Assembly: GCF_000170795.1 (NCBI RefSeq)
Contig: NZ_ABCM01000014.1
Span: 83,736-147,735 of the forward strand
Source: Pedobacter sp. BAL39
GTDB taxonomy: Bacteria > Bacteroidota > Bacteroidia > Sphingobacteriales > Sphingobacteriaceae
Direction of reading: 5' to 3'
DNA length: 64,000 nucleotides
The notes under the pieces are model-generated. The model was given only the letters and a program-made list of their open reading frames with translations. It did not search any database and was not told the origin of the DNA. Both the position numbers and the translations under genes were made by a program. Positions 42,265 to 51,004 of the stretch are shown here, one piece after another. Position 1 is the first letter of the stretch, and each line of letters opens with the position of its first letter.

Positions 42265-42315
42265 ATCAGCATTATGAAAGGGATAGATAAAAATATTGTT
42301 GGACTAAGCCCATAA

Positions 42316-42367
42316 AAAAACGGCCTGACAGCACCGCATTAAATACGCAGGCTGTCAGGCCGTTTTT
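42316..42367. terminator. Bidirectional intrinsic terminator
   Basis: A perfect 17-bp stem (42316-42332 with 42351-42367) with an A tract on one side and a T tract on the other, around an 18-base loop. It lies between the symporter gene and the convergent DUF2911 gene. Confidence 0.92.
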
Positions 42368-42387
42368 CTCTTTAAATGAATTCTCGT

Positions 42388-43236
42388 TTATTTCTTAGCT
42401 TCCGCCAGCAGCGCGCTATTTAACCGCACATATTCGTCATTTTTCGCTTCCGTAGCCAGTTTTACTCCCGCTTCTGCCGAAGCAGCAGCCCCCGCTTTGT
42501 CGCCCATTTTAAGCTGTAAACGGCCTTTCCATAACCTTACCCATGGTGCTTTAGCATCTGCCGCTTCCGCTGCATTCATCCATTCCAGGGCTTTGTTCAG
42601 GTCTTTACCATTTTCAAAATAATACTGAGCCGCAGCGAAGTAAGGCTTTTTGTCGCCTTTCATCGCTTCATCAATGCTGGCCATAACTTTAGCGTCGATG
42701 TCTGTAGACAGGTCGATGGTAACAGCTGTATTTTCCCACATCAATTGCAATTGGCCTTTCGTAGGATATACATTGGCAAACTGAATGGTAAAAGTTTCCA
42801 CTTTTTCTTTCAGCTTGCTGGCTTTAACCTTCACACGCAGTACATCTTCAGCATCTTTATATTCGTAAGCACCCCATTGTTTTGCGCCTTTGTTGAAGAT
42901 GATGGTCCATTCGTCTTTACCAGGAATGGTAAATAATCCATATTCTCCAGCAGCAAGGTCTTGTCCGGCGATTTTTACATCCTCTGTAAAAGTAATGACC
43001 GTAGCAGAGTTGGCTCCTGTGCGCCATACTGTGCCATAAGGTTCCATCGCGCCAAACACCTTACGTCCTTTTACATTTGGACGGGAGTAGGCAACGGTAA
43101 TCTTTCCAAGACCGAAGTTTTGTGTGATGGTCTGCGCTGAGCTCGCTTGCGGCAATTTAAGTCCCTGTGCCTGCAGATCAGTGTTTAACGATACTGCCAG
43201 AGCCAGCAGCACCATCATTTTCAATGTCTTTTTCAT
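42388..43236 (-). CDS. DUF2911 exported protein with TPR-like tail
   Basis: A 282-residue exported protein; the ATG at 43234-43236 gives signal peptide MKKTLKMMVLLALAVSLNT to LQAQ (an ATG four codons upstream at 43248 is also possible). Residues about 25-175 match DUF2911 (TQNFGLGKITVAYSRPNVKGR; PYGTVWRTGANSATVITFTEDV; LAAGEYGLFTIPG), a beta-rich fold common in Bacteroidota. Residues about 195-282 are helical with TPR character (YYFENGKDLNKALEWMNAAEA; GKAGAAASAEAGVKLA-like). The function of the family is unknown. Confidence 0.9.
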   Translation of the reverse strand: MKKTLKMMVLLALAVSLNTDLQAQGLKLPQASSAQTITQNFGLGKITVAYSRPNVKGRKVFGAMEPYGTVWRTGANSATVITFTEDVKIAGQDLAAGEYGLFTIPGKDEWTIIFNKGAKQWGAYEYKDAEDVLRVKVKASKLKEKVETFTIQFANVYPTKGQLQLMWENTAVTIDLSTDIDAKVMASIDEAMKGDKKPYFAAAQYYFENGKDLNKALEWMNAAEAADAKAPWVRLWKGRLQLKMGDKAGAAASAEAGVKLATEAKNDEYVRLNSALLAEAKK

Positions 43237-43431
43237 TTTATTTGTCATTTTAATTGTTGCGAAACCGCAGTCGATGCGTTCATCTGTTTGGTGATGAGCA
43301 GGATAGCTGTTTCAAATCGCTTGAGTTTTGTTGCTCCTAAATTACAGTAAAGAAATATGATTATGCATATAAATCAGGAACGATGCCGAAAATGACTACT
43401 GAATTAGAAAATCATTATATAAATTAGCGAC

Positions 43432-45999
43432 ATGCTGCACATCCGTCACCTCATTCCCGCTGTTTCCCTGGTTCTATGGTCTTGTTCTGCCACCAAACCG
43501 CTTGCTGAGCCAAAAATTGAAAACGGCGTTTCCTTAACGCTTGCGAAATACAGAAAAAGCAATATCAGTCAGATCCACTACCAGCTGGAGCTGGACATTC
43601 CCCGCGCAAGAGGGGAGGCAATACGCGCAGATGAAAGGCTCAGCTTTCAGCTGAAAAACAATACTGCGGCGCTACAGCTGGATTTCAGGGAAGATCCTTC
43701 AAAAATCAAGCAGGTGACCGTTAACGGTCAGCAGGTTGCTACTCGCCATGAGGCAGAACACCTGATCATTGAGCCGCAACACCTGAAAAAAGGGAAGAAT
43801 GAAGTCTCCGTTTTGTTTCAGGCAGGTGAGGCTGCGCTCAACAGAAATGCAGATTATTTGTATACTTTATTTGTACCCGACCGCGCCCGCACGGTATTTC
43901 CATGTTTTGACCAGCCTGATTTAAAGGCTGTATATACCCTGACACTGAAAATTCCCGAGGACTGGAATGCGATTGCCAATGCGGCACTTGCCGACTCTAC
44001 GGTTGCTGCAGGGCGTAAGACTTTTCGTTTCAACACGTCAGATACCATCAGTACCTATTTGTTCTCGTTTGTAGCCGGCAAATTTGCTGCGGCTACCGGC
44101 AATGTGGGTGAAGGACTGGATGCGCGCTTTTTATACCGGGAGACGGATACTGCAAAGCTCCGTCACAGCATGTCCGAAATTTTTAAACTCCATAAAGATG
44201 CACTCAGTTACCTGACGGACTGGACGGCGATTCCTTATCCTTTTCAGAAATTTGACTTCGCCGGTATTCCTGACTTTCAGTTTGGAGGCATGGAGCATGT
44301 AGGTGCCATACAATATAAGGCGGCGGCCTTATTTCTGGATGGCGGTGCCACCAAAGACCAGTACAATTCCCGAAGCAACCTGATTGCGCACGAGACTGCG
44401 CACATGTGGTTTGGAGATCTGGTGACCATGAACTGGTTTACGGACGTCTGGATGAAAGAGGTATTTGCCAATTTTATGGCCGACAAGAGTACGGAAGCGC
44501 TGACCGGCAAGGCTGTGTTTGACCATAAGTTTCTGATCGACCACGTACCTGCAGCCTACGGAATTGACCGTACGATAGGCTCTAATCCCATCCGACAAGA
44601 CCTTGACAACCTGAAAGATGCAGGTAGTATGTACGGCAACATCATTTATCATAAGGCACCCATCATGATGCGCCAACTGGAGCGGCTGATGGGCAAGGAC
44701 AAGTTTCAGACCGGCGTGCGTGAGTACCTCAAACAATTTGCAAATGGGAATGCTTCCTGGCCGGAGCTCATTCGCATTCTGGATAAACATGCTGATGCGG
44801 ATCTGGAGCAGTGGAACAAGGTCTGGGTGAACGATACTGGTCGCCCGGTGCTGGATTACGAGTTGAAGAGCAAGGAGGGTAAGATCAGCAGCTTTGAGAT
44901 CCTTCAGCGTCCGGAGTATGGGTCCGGAAAAGTATGGCCACAGATCGTGGAGGTGACGCTTTATTATCCGGGATACAGCAAAGAGCTGACCGTTAACCTA
45001 AACGCTGCAAAGTCTGAGGTAGCCGCTGCACAAGGAATGGATGTGCCATCATTTGTATTGTTCAACTCTTCGGGATATGGTTATGGCGTCTGGCCGATAG
45101 ACCCGGCATTGCCTGCAAAGTTATACGATATTGAGCAGCCCCTGGAGCGTGCTTCTGCCTACATCTCATTGTATGAAAATATGCTGAACGGCCGGTACCT
45201 GAAACCTGAAGCGTTGCTGAAGATTTTTATAGCAGGGTTATCCAGGGAGAAAGAGGAGCTGAACCTGAAGCTCATCAGCGGGTACGCAGGCACCATCTTC
45301 TGGGAGTTCATGAAACCAGAGCTGAGGGAAACAACGGCACCGGAACTGGAAAATGCCCTGTGGACCGCCATGATGCAGAACCAGTCGGCGAACCAAAAGA
45401 AACTACTATTTAAGGCATATCAGGACATCTTCCTGAGCGGGGCTGCAAAGGACCAGCTTTTTAAGATATGGAAAAATCAGCAGGCACCAGCCGGACTGAA
45501 ACTTTCTGAAGACGACTATACCAGCCTGGCCTTTTCCCTGGCACTGAGGGGTGTTGATGTAGGTTTGTTAAAAGAACAGCTTGGGCGGATCAGCAATGCG
45601 GACAGGAAGAGCCGGTTTGAATTCATCATTCCTGCGGTATCCTCAGATGGCACAGAAAGAGACCGCTTTTTCAAAGGATTGGAGCTGAAGGCCAACAGAG
45701 CAAAAGAAGCGAATGTCGTTGCTGCATTGGCTTACCTGCACCACCCGCTGCGGCAGGAGCGTTCCATAAACTACCTGGCGAAAAGCCTGGACCTCCTGAC
45801 GGAGATCCAGACCACGGGTGACATCTTCTTTCCCCAGAACTGGCTGCAGGCCACATTCGGCTATTACCAGCAGGCCGAGGCAGTGAAGGTGGTGGATGAA
45901 TTCCTTAAAAGCCATCCGGACTACAATCCAAAGCTGAGGGCCAAAATCCTTCAGGCTGTGGACAACCTTTACCGGGCACAGCGGATTAACCGTAACTGA
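43432..45999 (+). CDS. M1-family metallo-aminopeptidase
   Basis: An 855-residue exported zinc peptidase, with an N-terminal signal and a possible lipobox (LWSC). An N-terminal beta domain (about 40-210) is followed by the thermolysin-like catalytic domain: FGGMEHVG (substrate-binding G-x-M-E-N site with His in place of Asn), the zinc motif HETAH (H320-H324) with WFGDLVT, and the third ligand glutamate E343 in WMKEVFANF. The catalytic tyrosine is probably in the SMYGNIIYHKAP segment (Y about 405). A helical ERAP1-like C-terminal region (about 560-855) follows. It removes N-terminal residues from peptides in the periplasm. It converges on, and overlaps by 14 bases, the lipoprotein gene 45986-46798. 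Confidence 0.93.
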   Translation: MLHIRHLIPAVSLVLWSCSATKPLAEPKIENGVSLTLAKYRKSNISQIHYQLELDIPRARGEAIRADERLSFQLKNNTAALQLDFREDPSKIKQVTVNGQQVATRHEAEHLIIEPQHLKKGKNEVSVLFQAGEAALNRNADYLYTLFVPDRARTVFPCFDQPDLKAVYTLTLKIPEDWNAIANAALADSTVAAGRKTFRFNTSDTISTYLFSFVAGKFAAATGNVGEGLDARFLYRETDTAKLRHSMSEIFKLHKDALSYLTDWTAIPYPFQKFDFAGIPDFQFGGMEHVGAIQYKAAALFLDGGATKDQYNSRSNLIAHETAHMWFGDLVTMNWFTDVWMKEVFANFMADKSTEALTGKAVFDHKFLIDHVPAAYGIDRTIGSNPIRQDLDNLKDAGSMYGNIIYHKAPIMMRQLERLMGKDKFQTGVREYLKQFANGNASWPELIRILDKHADADLEQWNKVWVNDTGRPVLDYELKSKEGKISSFEILQRPEYGSGKVWPQIVEVTLYYPGYSKELTVNLNAAKSEVAAAQGMDVPSFVLFNSSGYGYGVWPIDPALPAKLYDIEQPLERASAYISLYENMLNGRYLKPEALLKIFIAGLSREKEELNLKLISGYAGTIFWEFMKPELRETTAPELENALWTAMMQNQSANQKKLLFKAYQDIFLSGAAKDQLFKIWKNQQAPAGLKLSEDDYTSLAFSLALRGVDVGLLKEQLGRISNADRKSRFEFIIPAVSSDGTERDRFFKGLELKANRAKEANVVAALAYLHHPLRQERSINYLAKSLDLLTEIQTTGDIFFPQNWLQATFGYYQQAEAVKVVDEFLKSHPDYNPKLRAKILQAVDNLYRAQRINRN

Positions 46000-46798
46000 T
46001 TTTGAAGGACTTCGTGCTTGCACCTTTCTCCGTGATGGCAATTGGGTATCCAGCATTGTTGTACTGATAGCTATAGCTGACGGTGCTTGTGGAGGTGTTG
46101 ATGGTTACGCTGCTGAGCCTGTTGTTGAACCTGCTGGTCATCAGGTCCAGGTCCGTTTCCATGGCAAGGAGGTCGGCATAACTTACATTTTTGAAACAGC
46201 CCTGCTTTTCATCGAAAGTATAGGTCTTTTTAAGCGCCGGCCCTGAGCTTGGTTTTTGGCTGATTTCTACCAGGTTTCCCGACTCCGAGTACCCCCGTTC
46301 CTCGTTGTTGATCAGGGTGTTGAGCCTGTTGTAAGTTGCAATGGTATGAAGCCTGTGCTGGTCGTCATAGCTAAACGCATAGCTGTTGTCGGCGATAAAG
46401 CTATTTGTGCGGGTATCCAGGACAAATTTTTGTGCGCCCTCGATCACACCCTTTTGATCAGGGTAATACTCCAGGTACTCGTATAGTACATCCGACCTCA
46501 GCTTTTCCAGCATCAGCATGATGCCTTCCGCGGAATAGCTGATCTTTTGCCGGTAACCATCAGAACGTTTGATTTCCTCGATGCGTGGCGAGTTGCCCTG
46601 ATAACTCAGGGAAGTGCTGGTACCCGCGACCTCAATTTTTGCGGGGAGCAACTGCTGCGGTTTTTCGTTTTCGGCCAACTGGCCCTGAGGGCTGCCGGAA
46701 TGTTTGCTGCAGCCGTAGTAAACGATGCTGCTGAGGACAATAACAGCGGCGGTGATCTGCCGCCATAAGCTGCGGTGTTGTGAATGAACAGAAAACAT
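45986..46798 (-). CDS. Uncharacterised lipoprotein with YD/RHS-like strands
   Basis: A 270-residue lipoprotein with hydrophobic segment AAVIVLSSIVYY and lipobox-like YYGC at about residue 30. The body has repeated short beta strands with tyrosine (KISYSAEGIML; SYAFSYDDQHRLHTIATYN; KKTYTFDEKQG; VSYSYQYNNAGYPIAIT), which resemble YD repeats or DUF4595-type proteins from Bacteroidota. No enzymatic motif is visible. It is transcribed alone and overlaps the 3' end of the convergent M1 gene by 14 bases. Confidence 0.75.
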   Translation of the reverse strand: MFSVHSQHRSLWRQITAAVIVLSSIVYYGCSKHSGSPQGQLAENEKPQQLLPAKIEVAGTSTSLSYQGNSPRIEEIKRSDGYRQKISYSAEGIMLMLEKLRSDVLYEYLEYYPDQKGVIEGAQKFVLDTRTNSFIADNSYAFSYDDQHRLHTIATYNRLNTLINNEERGYSESGNLVEISQKPSSGPALKKTYTFDEKQGCFKNVSYADLLAMETDLDLMTSRFNNRLSSVTINTSTSTVSYSYQYNNAGYPIAITEKGASTKSFKISYG

Positions 46799-46894
46799 AA
46801 TCTATCTAATTTTGGTGAATGTTGAATCTATGGAATCTTGACTTTACGATGTTTATTAATCCGGGAAAAAGTAGGTACTAAAATCATTAACCAT

Positions 46895-46902
46895 TAACTT
46901 TG
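46895..46902 (+). promoter_or_regulatory. Putative -7 element for cydAB
   Basis: TAACTTTGG matches TAnnTTTG, 47 bases before the cydA ATG. Confidence 0.5.
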
Positions 46903-46948
46903 GCAGCAACATTTCAATACTCCATCACCGTTTAATCAAGCCTGAATT

Positions 46949-48271
46949 ATGGATGATTTTTTAGCTGCCCGCCTTCAGATGGCCTTTTCCCTTGGCTTTC
47001 ACATTGTATTTGCCTGTATCGGAATGGTCATGCCTTTTTTTATGTCCCTTGCTCATTTTTACTGGTTAAAGACCAGGAAGAAGGTGTATCTGGATGTCAC
47101 CAAAGCCTGGAGTAAAGGGGTGGCTATTTTCTTTGCCACAGGAGCTGTTTCCGGTACCGTATTGTCCTTTGAGCTGGGCCTGTTATGGCCAAAATTCATG
47201 GAACATGCAGGGCCTATCTTCGGCATGCCCTTTTCGCTGGAGGGAACGGCATTTTTTATTGAAGCGATTGCCCTGGGTTTCTACCTGTATGGCTGGGGAA
47301 GGGTCAATGCCTGGTTCCATTGGTTCACGGGCGTGGTGGTGGGCATCAGCGGTTTACTTTCGGGTATTCTGGTCGTCGCAGCAAATGCCTGGATGAACAG
47401 CCCTGCGGGCTTCGACTTCATTGACGGACAATACCTGAATATCGATCCCATCAAAGCCATGTTTAACGAAGCCTGGTTTACGCAGTCCTTACACATGACT
47501 GTTGCAGCGTTTGTATCCACGGGGTTTGCCGTTGCAGGAGTACATGCATTGATGATCCTCAAAGGGAAGAATGTGGCTTTTCATCATAAGGCTTTTCAGA
47601 TTGCTGCCATTTTTGGTACTGTGGCGGCCTGTCTGCAACCACTTAGCGGCGACCTTTCTGCCAAGGATGTCGCACAACGTCAGCCGGCAAAGCTGGCCGC
47701 AATGGAGGCCCACTTTCATACCGAAAAACAAGCTTCACTGATCATCGGGGGTATTCCCGATACCGCTGCGAAAAAGGTCGACTACGCTTTAAAAATACCG
47801 GGACTGCTGAGCTTCATGGCCACGGGTGATTTCAACGGAGAGGTGAAGGGGCTGGATCAGATTCCAGCGGAAGACCAGCCCCCGGTAGCGGTTACCCATT
47901 ACGCCTTCCAGATCATGGTCGGACTGGGGATGGCGATGGTTTTAGTAGCCTTGATTTACTTTTTGGCGTTGTGGAAAAAGAAAAGCTGGCTGAGCAGCAA
48001 CTGGTTGCTCAAGGTTTTTGTGTTGGCCACACCGATGGGCTTCCTCGCGCTGGAGGCAGGATGGACGGTTACTGAAGTCGGAAGGCAACCATGGATCATC
48101 AACGGTGTGATGCGGACGGCCGATGCGGTCACACCCATGCCTGGAATTGCCTATTCTTTTTACCTGTTTACCGGTGTTTATATTTCCTTGTCCATCATCG
48201 TCTGCTGGCTGCTGTACAGGCAGATTACAATGGTTGGCAAATTGTACGATTCTTCTGCTCAACAGTTATAA
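46949..48271 (+). CDS. cydA: Cytochrome bd ubiquinol oxidase subunit I
   Basis: A 440-residue subunit with nine membrane helices that carries the haems and oxidises quinol while reducing oxygen to water. Landmarks: the haem ligand histidine in MAFSLGFHIVFACIG (H18), the conserved GRVNAWFHWFTG and LSFELGLLWPKFM segments, the second haem histidine in WFTQSLHMTVAAF, and GWTVTEVGRQPWIINGVMRTADAVTP near the C-terminus. The loop between helices 6 and 7 (Q-loop) is short: the protein is about 80 residues smaller than E. coli CydA. cydB follows after 9 bases. No cydDC or cydX gene lies in the next 700 bases. Confidence 0.97.
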   Translation: MDDFLAARLQMAFSLGFHIVFACIGMVMPFFMSLAHFYWLKTRKKVYLDVTKAWSKGVAIFFATGAVSGTVLSFELGLLWPKFMEHAGPIFGMPFSLEGTAFFIEAIALGFYLYGWGRVNAWFHWFTGVVVGISGLLSGILVVAANAWMNSPAGFDFIDGQYLNIDPIKAMFNEAWFTQSLHMTVAAFVSTGFAVAGVHALMILKGKNVAFHHKAFQIAAIFGTVAACLQPLSGDLSAKDVAQRQPAKLAAMEAHFHTEKQASLIIGGIPDTAAKKVDYALKIPGLLSFMATGDFNGEVKGLDQIPAEDQPPVAVTHYAFQIMVGLGMAMVLVALIYFLALWKKKSWLSSNWLLKVFVLATPMGFLALEAGWTVTEVGRQPWIINGVMRTADAVTPMPGIAYSFYLFTGVYISLSIIVCWLLYRQITMVGKLYDSSAQQL

Positions 48272-48280
48272 CCTGATATT

Positions 48281-49300
48281 ATGATCTACGTCGTTATTGT
48301 ATTTCTCTGGACTTCCATTTTATTGTATATCCTGCTGGGCGGGGCCGATTTTGGCGCGGGCATCATGGAGCTCTTTACCTCGAAAAAGAACCGCGAGAAA
48401 ACACGCAGCACCATGTATGAGGCCATTGGGCCGATATGGGAAGCGAATCACATGTGGCTGATCATTGCCATCGTGATCCTTTTTGTAGGTTTTCCAAAAA
48501 TATACACTACCGTATCTGTTTACCTGCACATCCCGCTGGTCTGCATGCTGATGGGGATCATTGCCCGTGGAACGGCTTTTGTATTTCGCAACTACGACGC
48601 CGTGGAGGATGATATGCAGAAAGTGTATACGCCCATATTTATCTATTCGAGTCTGATTACACCCTTTTTCCTGGGGATCATTGCGGGGAGCGCTGTGTCT
48701 GGCCAGATCGATGTGAAGGCTACCGACTTTCTCTCGGCTTATGTCTTTAGCTGGTTGAACTGGTTCTCTGTTGCGGTCGGCCTGTTCACCGTATCCATCT
48801 GCGGATACCTGGCGACGATTTTCATCATCGGGCAGACCGATAACGATGCGGACAGGAAATACTTTATACGTAAGGCCAACAAGACGATCTTCGCCGTTAT
48901 GTTTAGCGGCGCACTGGTTTTCCTGGCGGCTTATGCAGACGGCATTCCGCTGGTGCACTGGATCTTTGGCGGAACTCCCGGATTACTGGCCATCATTGCT
49001 GCCAGCATCTCTTTGGGGATTATGTTCCTGATGCTGCGCAGGGAAAAGCCCATCATTTTACGTCTGCTGGCGGGTTTTCAGGTGGCCATGATCTTGTTTG
49101 CCGCGACCTACAGCCATTTTCCGGATATTGTGCTGCTGAAGAACGGTGTCAACCTCTCGTTGCTTACCCACCAGGGCCAGGCAAAGACCATTGCCTCCCT
49201 TGGTTATGCACTGCTGATTGGCAGCCTTTTTATACTGCCGGCCTTGGTTTACCTTATCTATGTGTTTCAGCGTAAAAAACCGGAAGGCGCAACTCATTGA
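48281..49300 (+). CDS. cydB: Cytochrome bd ubiquinol oxidase subunit II
   Basis: A 339-residue, eight-helix membrane subunit. It begins with IYVVIVFLWTSILLYILLGGADFGAGIMELF, the family's first helix with the GADFGAG motif, and includes YEAIGPIWEANHMWLIIAIVILFVGFPK and RGTAFVFRNYD. It has no redox centre but is needed for assembly and proton/oxygen paths of the bd oxidase. Together with cydA it gives a high-affinity oxidase used at low oxygen. Confidence 0.97.
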   Translation: MIYVVIVFLWTSILLYILLGGADFGAGIMELFTSKKNREKTRSTMYEAIGPIWEANHMWLIIAIVILFVGFPKIYTTVSVYLHIPLVCMLMGIIARGTAFVFRNYDAVEDDMQKVYTPIFIYSSLITPFFLGIIAGSAVSGQIDVKATDFLSAYVFSWLNWFSVAVGLFTVSICGYLATIFIIGQTDNDADRKYFIRKANKTIFAVMFSGALVFLAAYADGIPLVHWIFGGTPGLLAIIAASISLGIMFLMLRREKPIILRLLAGFQVAMILFAATYSHFPDIVLLKNGVNLSLLTHQGQAKTIASLGYALLIGSLFILPALVYLIYVFQRKKPEGATH

Positions 49301-49401
49301 TTACATTGCTATTCAAGATTGTTTCCTTTGTTTTTAATATTTCCTGAAACAATTGTTACCCTTCTGTTCTTTAATGTTTATCTATTATTAAAACTGCAGT
49401 T

Positions 49402-49821
49402 ATGGACAGATTGATCATTGAAACGATTTTAGCCGACGTAAACGAGATTTTTTTAGCTAAAGACCACAGTATTCCTGGTCAGCGGACAAATATCGTTCTG
49501 GGCTTCAAGGCGAAAAATACCGAGCAGATCATTCATGCTTTTGAAGTGCTCAAATCAATGACGCAGGGTCATGAAGTTTCATTGGTGATCTGTAATACTG
49601 TTCAGACCGGCATGTATGACCTGGAGATCTGTACGGAAGTACTGGATGAACCCATCCGGATCATGAATAAAGTGATTACCAATGAGACCATCGGGGAGAT
49701 TAAAGACCACCTGCTCAAGTCAAGTCCCATGATGCTGAGTACCAATGTTTCAGAAGATGAGAACTGGCTTGACGTCAACAAAGTGGAACTCAAAACCTGT
49801 GAAACCAATACACCTCTGTAG
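49402..49821 (+). CDS. Uncharacterised 139-residue cytoplasmic protein
   Basis: No family was recognised. It has no signal peptide or membrane segment. Alternating helix and strand (RLIIETILADVNEIFLA; RTNIVLGFKAKNTEQIIHAFEVL; HEVSLVICNTVQTGMYDLEI; IRIMNKVITNETIGEIKDHL) suggests a small alpha/beta fold. It lies 101 bases after cydB on the same strand, with no terminator seen between, and may be read in part from the cyd promoter. Codon use looks like that of its neighbours, so it is very likely real. Confidence 0.7.
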   Translation: MDRLIIETILADVNEIFLAKDHSIPGQRTNIVLGFKAKNTEQIIHAFEVLKSMTQGHEVSLVICNTVQTGMYDLEICTEVLDEPIRIMNKVITNETIGEIKDHLLKSSPMMLSTNVSEDENWLDVNKVELKTCETNTPL

Positions 49822-50073
49822 ATACTGGGCGAAATCCGATCTTTTCTTGATACCACATTTACGCCGTTTCTGTACGTCAGGGGAGGTTTCCGATATCGTA
49901 TAGTGAAATAGCTGTGTAACAAATTATTAGCGGATCGGTAATTGGAACTTTTTTTGATTTACTTTTCGATGTTTAGTGTGAAGAAATTTTTGTCATTCAG
50001 GATTAAACCTAAATGGTTTTAAAAAGTCTTAACCACATACACGCAAAGAAATAGCCTCATTAAAAGATCTTTT

Positions 50074-50937
50074 ATGAAAACGACATTCTTCAAATACACC
50101 TTATCAACTTTTTTAGTGACTGGCATTGCCGCTTATGGTTATGCACAAAAATTGCCTGATGTTCAGGATGCTGCTGTTCCTGCACCTGCGGGGATAAAAG
50201 TAGATGGAAAGAATACGGAGTGGGGAGATGGCTTTAAAGCACTGAATAAAAGAACAAGTCTGTATTATACGCTTGCTAACGACGATAAGAATTTATACCT
50301 CACGGTGAGGACTACTGATCCTACCACAAGTGCAAAAATTTTTGCAGGCGGCATCACCTTTGGTGTGAACCCTGATGGTAAGAAGAAAGATAAGGAGAGC
50401 ATGACGCTGACCTATCCCGTCATCAGTCGCGATGCGATGCGTATGGGTGGTGGCCGCGGACCCGGCGGTGGCGGCGGCAACATGCGCAGGGAGATGGCCA
50501 TGACGATGGGTAGCCGTGGTGCCGATAATCCTAAACAACGTGATTCTATGATGGCCGCAAGGCAAAAAACGCAGCTCGCAGCGGTAAAAGAGATCCAGAT
50601 CAGGGGATTTAAGACCACTGCCGATTCTGTGGTTTCCATATACAATGAATACGGCATTAAAGCGGTTGGATCAATTGATAAAGACAATGCTTATTTCTAT
50701 GAAATGGCGATCCCTCTTGCGGCATTGGGGCTTGATCAAGGCACCGCAGCGCCCTTCGCGTATCAGATTAAGTTAAACGGCATCCAGATGCAGGGACTTG
50801 ATGGTGGTGGTTTTGGCGGTGGACGCGGTGGGTTCGGCGGCGGCGCTGGTCCGCGTGGTGGCGGTTCTGGCATAGACTTCCAGGCCTTGATGAGTCCGAC
50901 AGATTTCTGGGGTACCTATACATTGAAAAAAAAATAA
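50074..50937 (+). CDS. CBM9/DOMON-like exported protein with Gly/Arg-rich insertions
   Basis: A 287-residue exported protein with a signal peptide to about residue 25 (YGYAQ). IKVDGKNTEWGDGFKALNKRTSLYYTLANDDKNLYLTVRTTD is not quoted in full; the seen pieces (GKNTEWGDGF; LYYTLANDDKNLYLTV; ITFGVNPDGKKKDK) match the CBM9/DOMON-type beta sandwich, which binds sugars or haem in other proteins. Two low-complexity inserts are rich in Gly, Arg and Met (about 126-145 and 248-270, GGGFGGGRGGFGGG-like). It lies 67 bases before a barrel protein gene that has the same kind of Gly/Arg stretch, so the two probably work together. The 252-bp gap upstream shows nothing recognisable. Confidence 0.7.
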   Translation: MKTTFFKYTLSTFLVTGIAAYGYAQKLPDVQDAAVPAPAGIKVDGKNTEWGDGFKALNKRTSLYYTLANDDKNLYLTVRTTDPTTSAKIFAGGITFGVNPDGKKKDKESMTLTYPVISRDAMRMGGGRGPGGGGGNMRREMAMTMGSRGADNPKQRDSMMAARQKTQLAAVKEIQIRGFKTTADSVVSIYNEYGIKAVGSIDKDNAYFYEMAIPLAALGLDQGTAAPFAYQIKLNGIQMQGLDGGGFGGGRGGFGGGAGPRGGGSGIDFQALMSPTDFWGTYTLKKK

Positions 50938-51004
50938 CACCAATTCGAAATAGCCTCCTGGGAACCTTCGCGAAGACACACACAAATAAACCACATACAG
51001 ACTA

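Noticed and set aside
42274..42315. 13-codon frame after the symporter
   Set aside because: Runs into the terminator region, has no hydrophobic or conserved feature, and lacks coupling to the previous gene.
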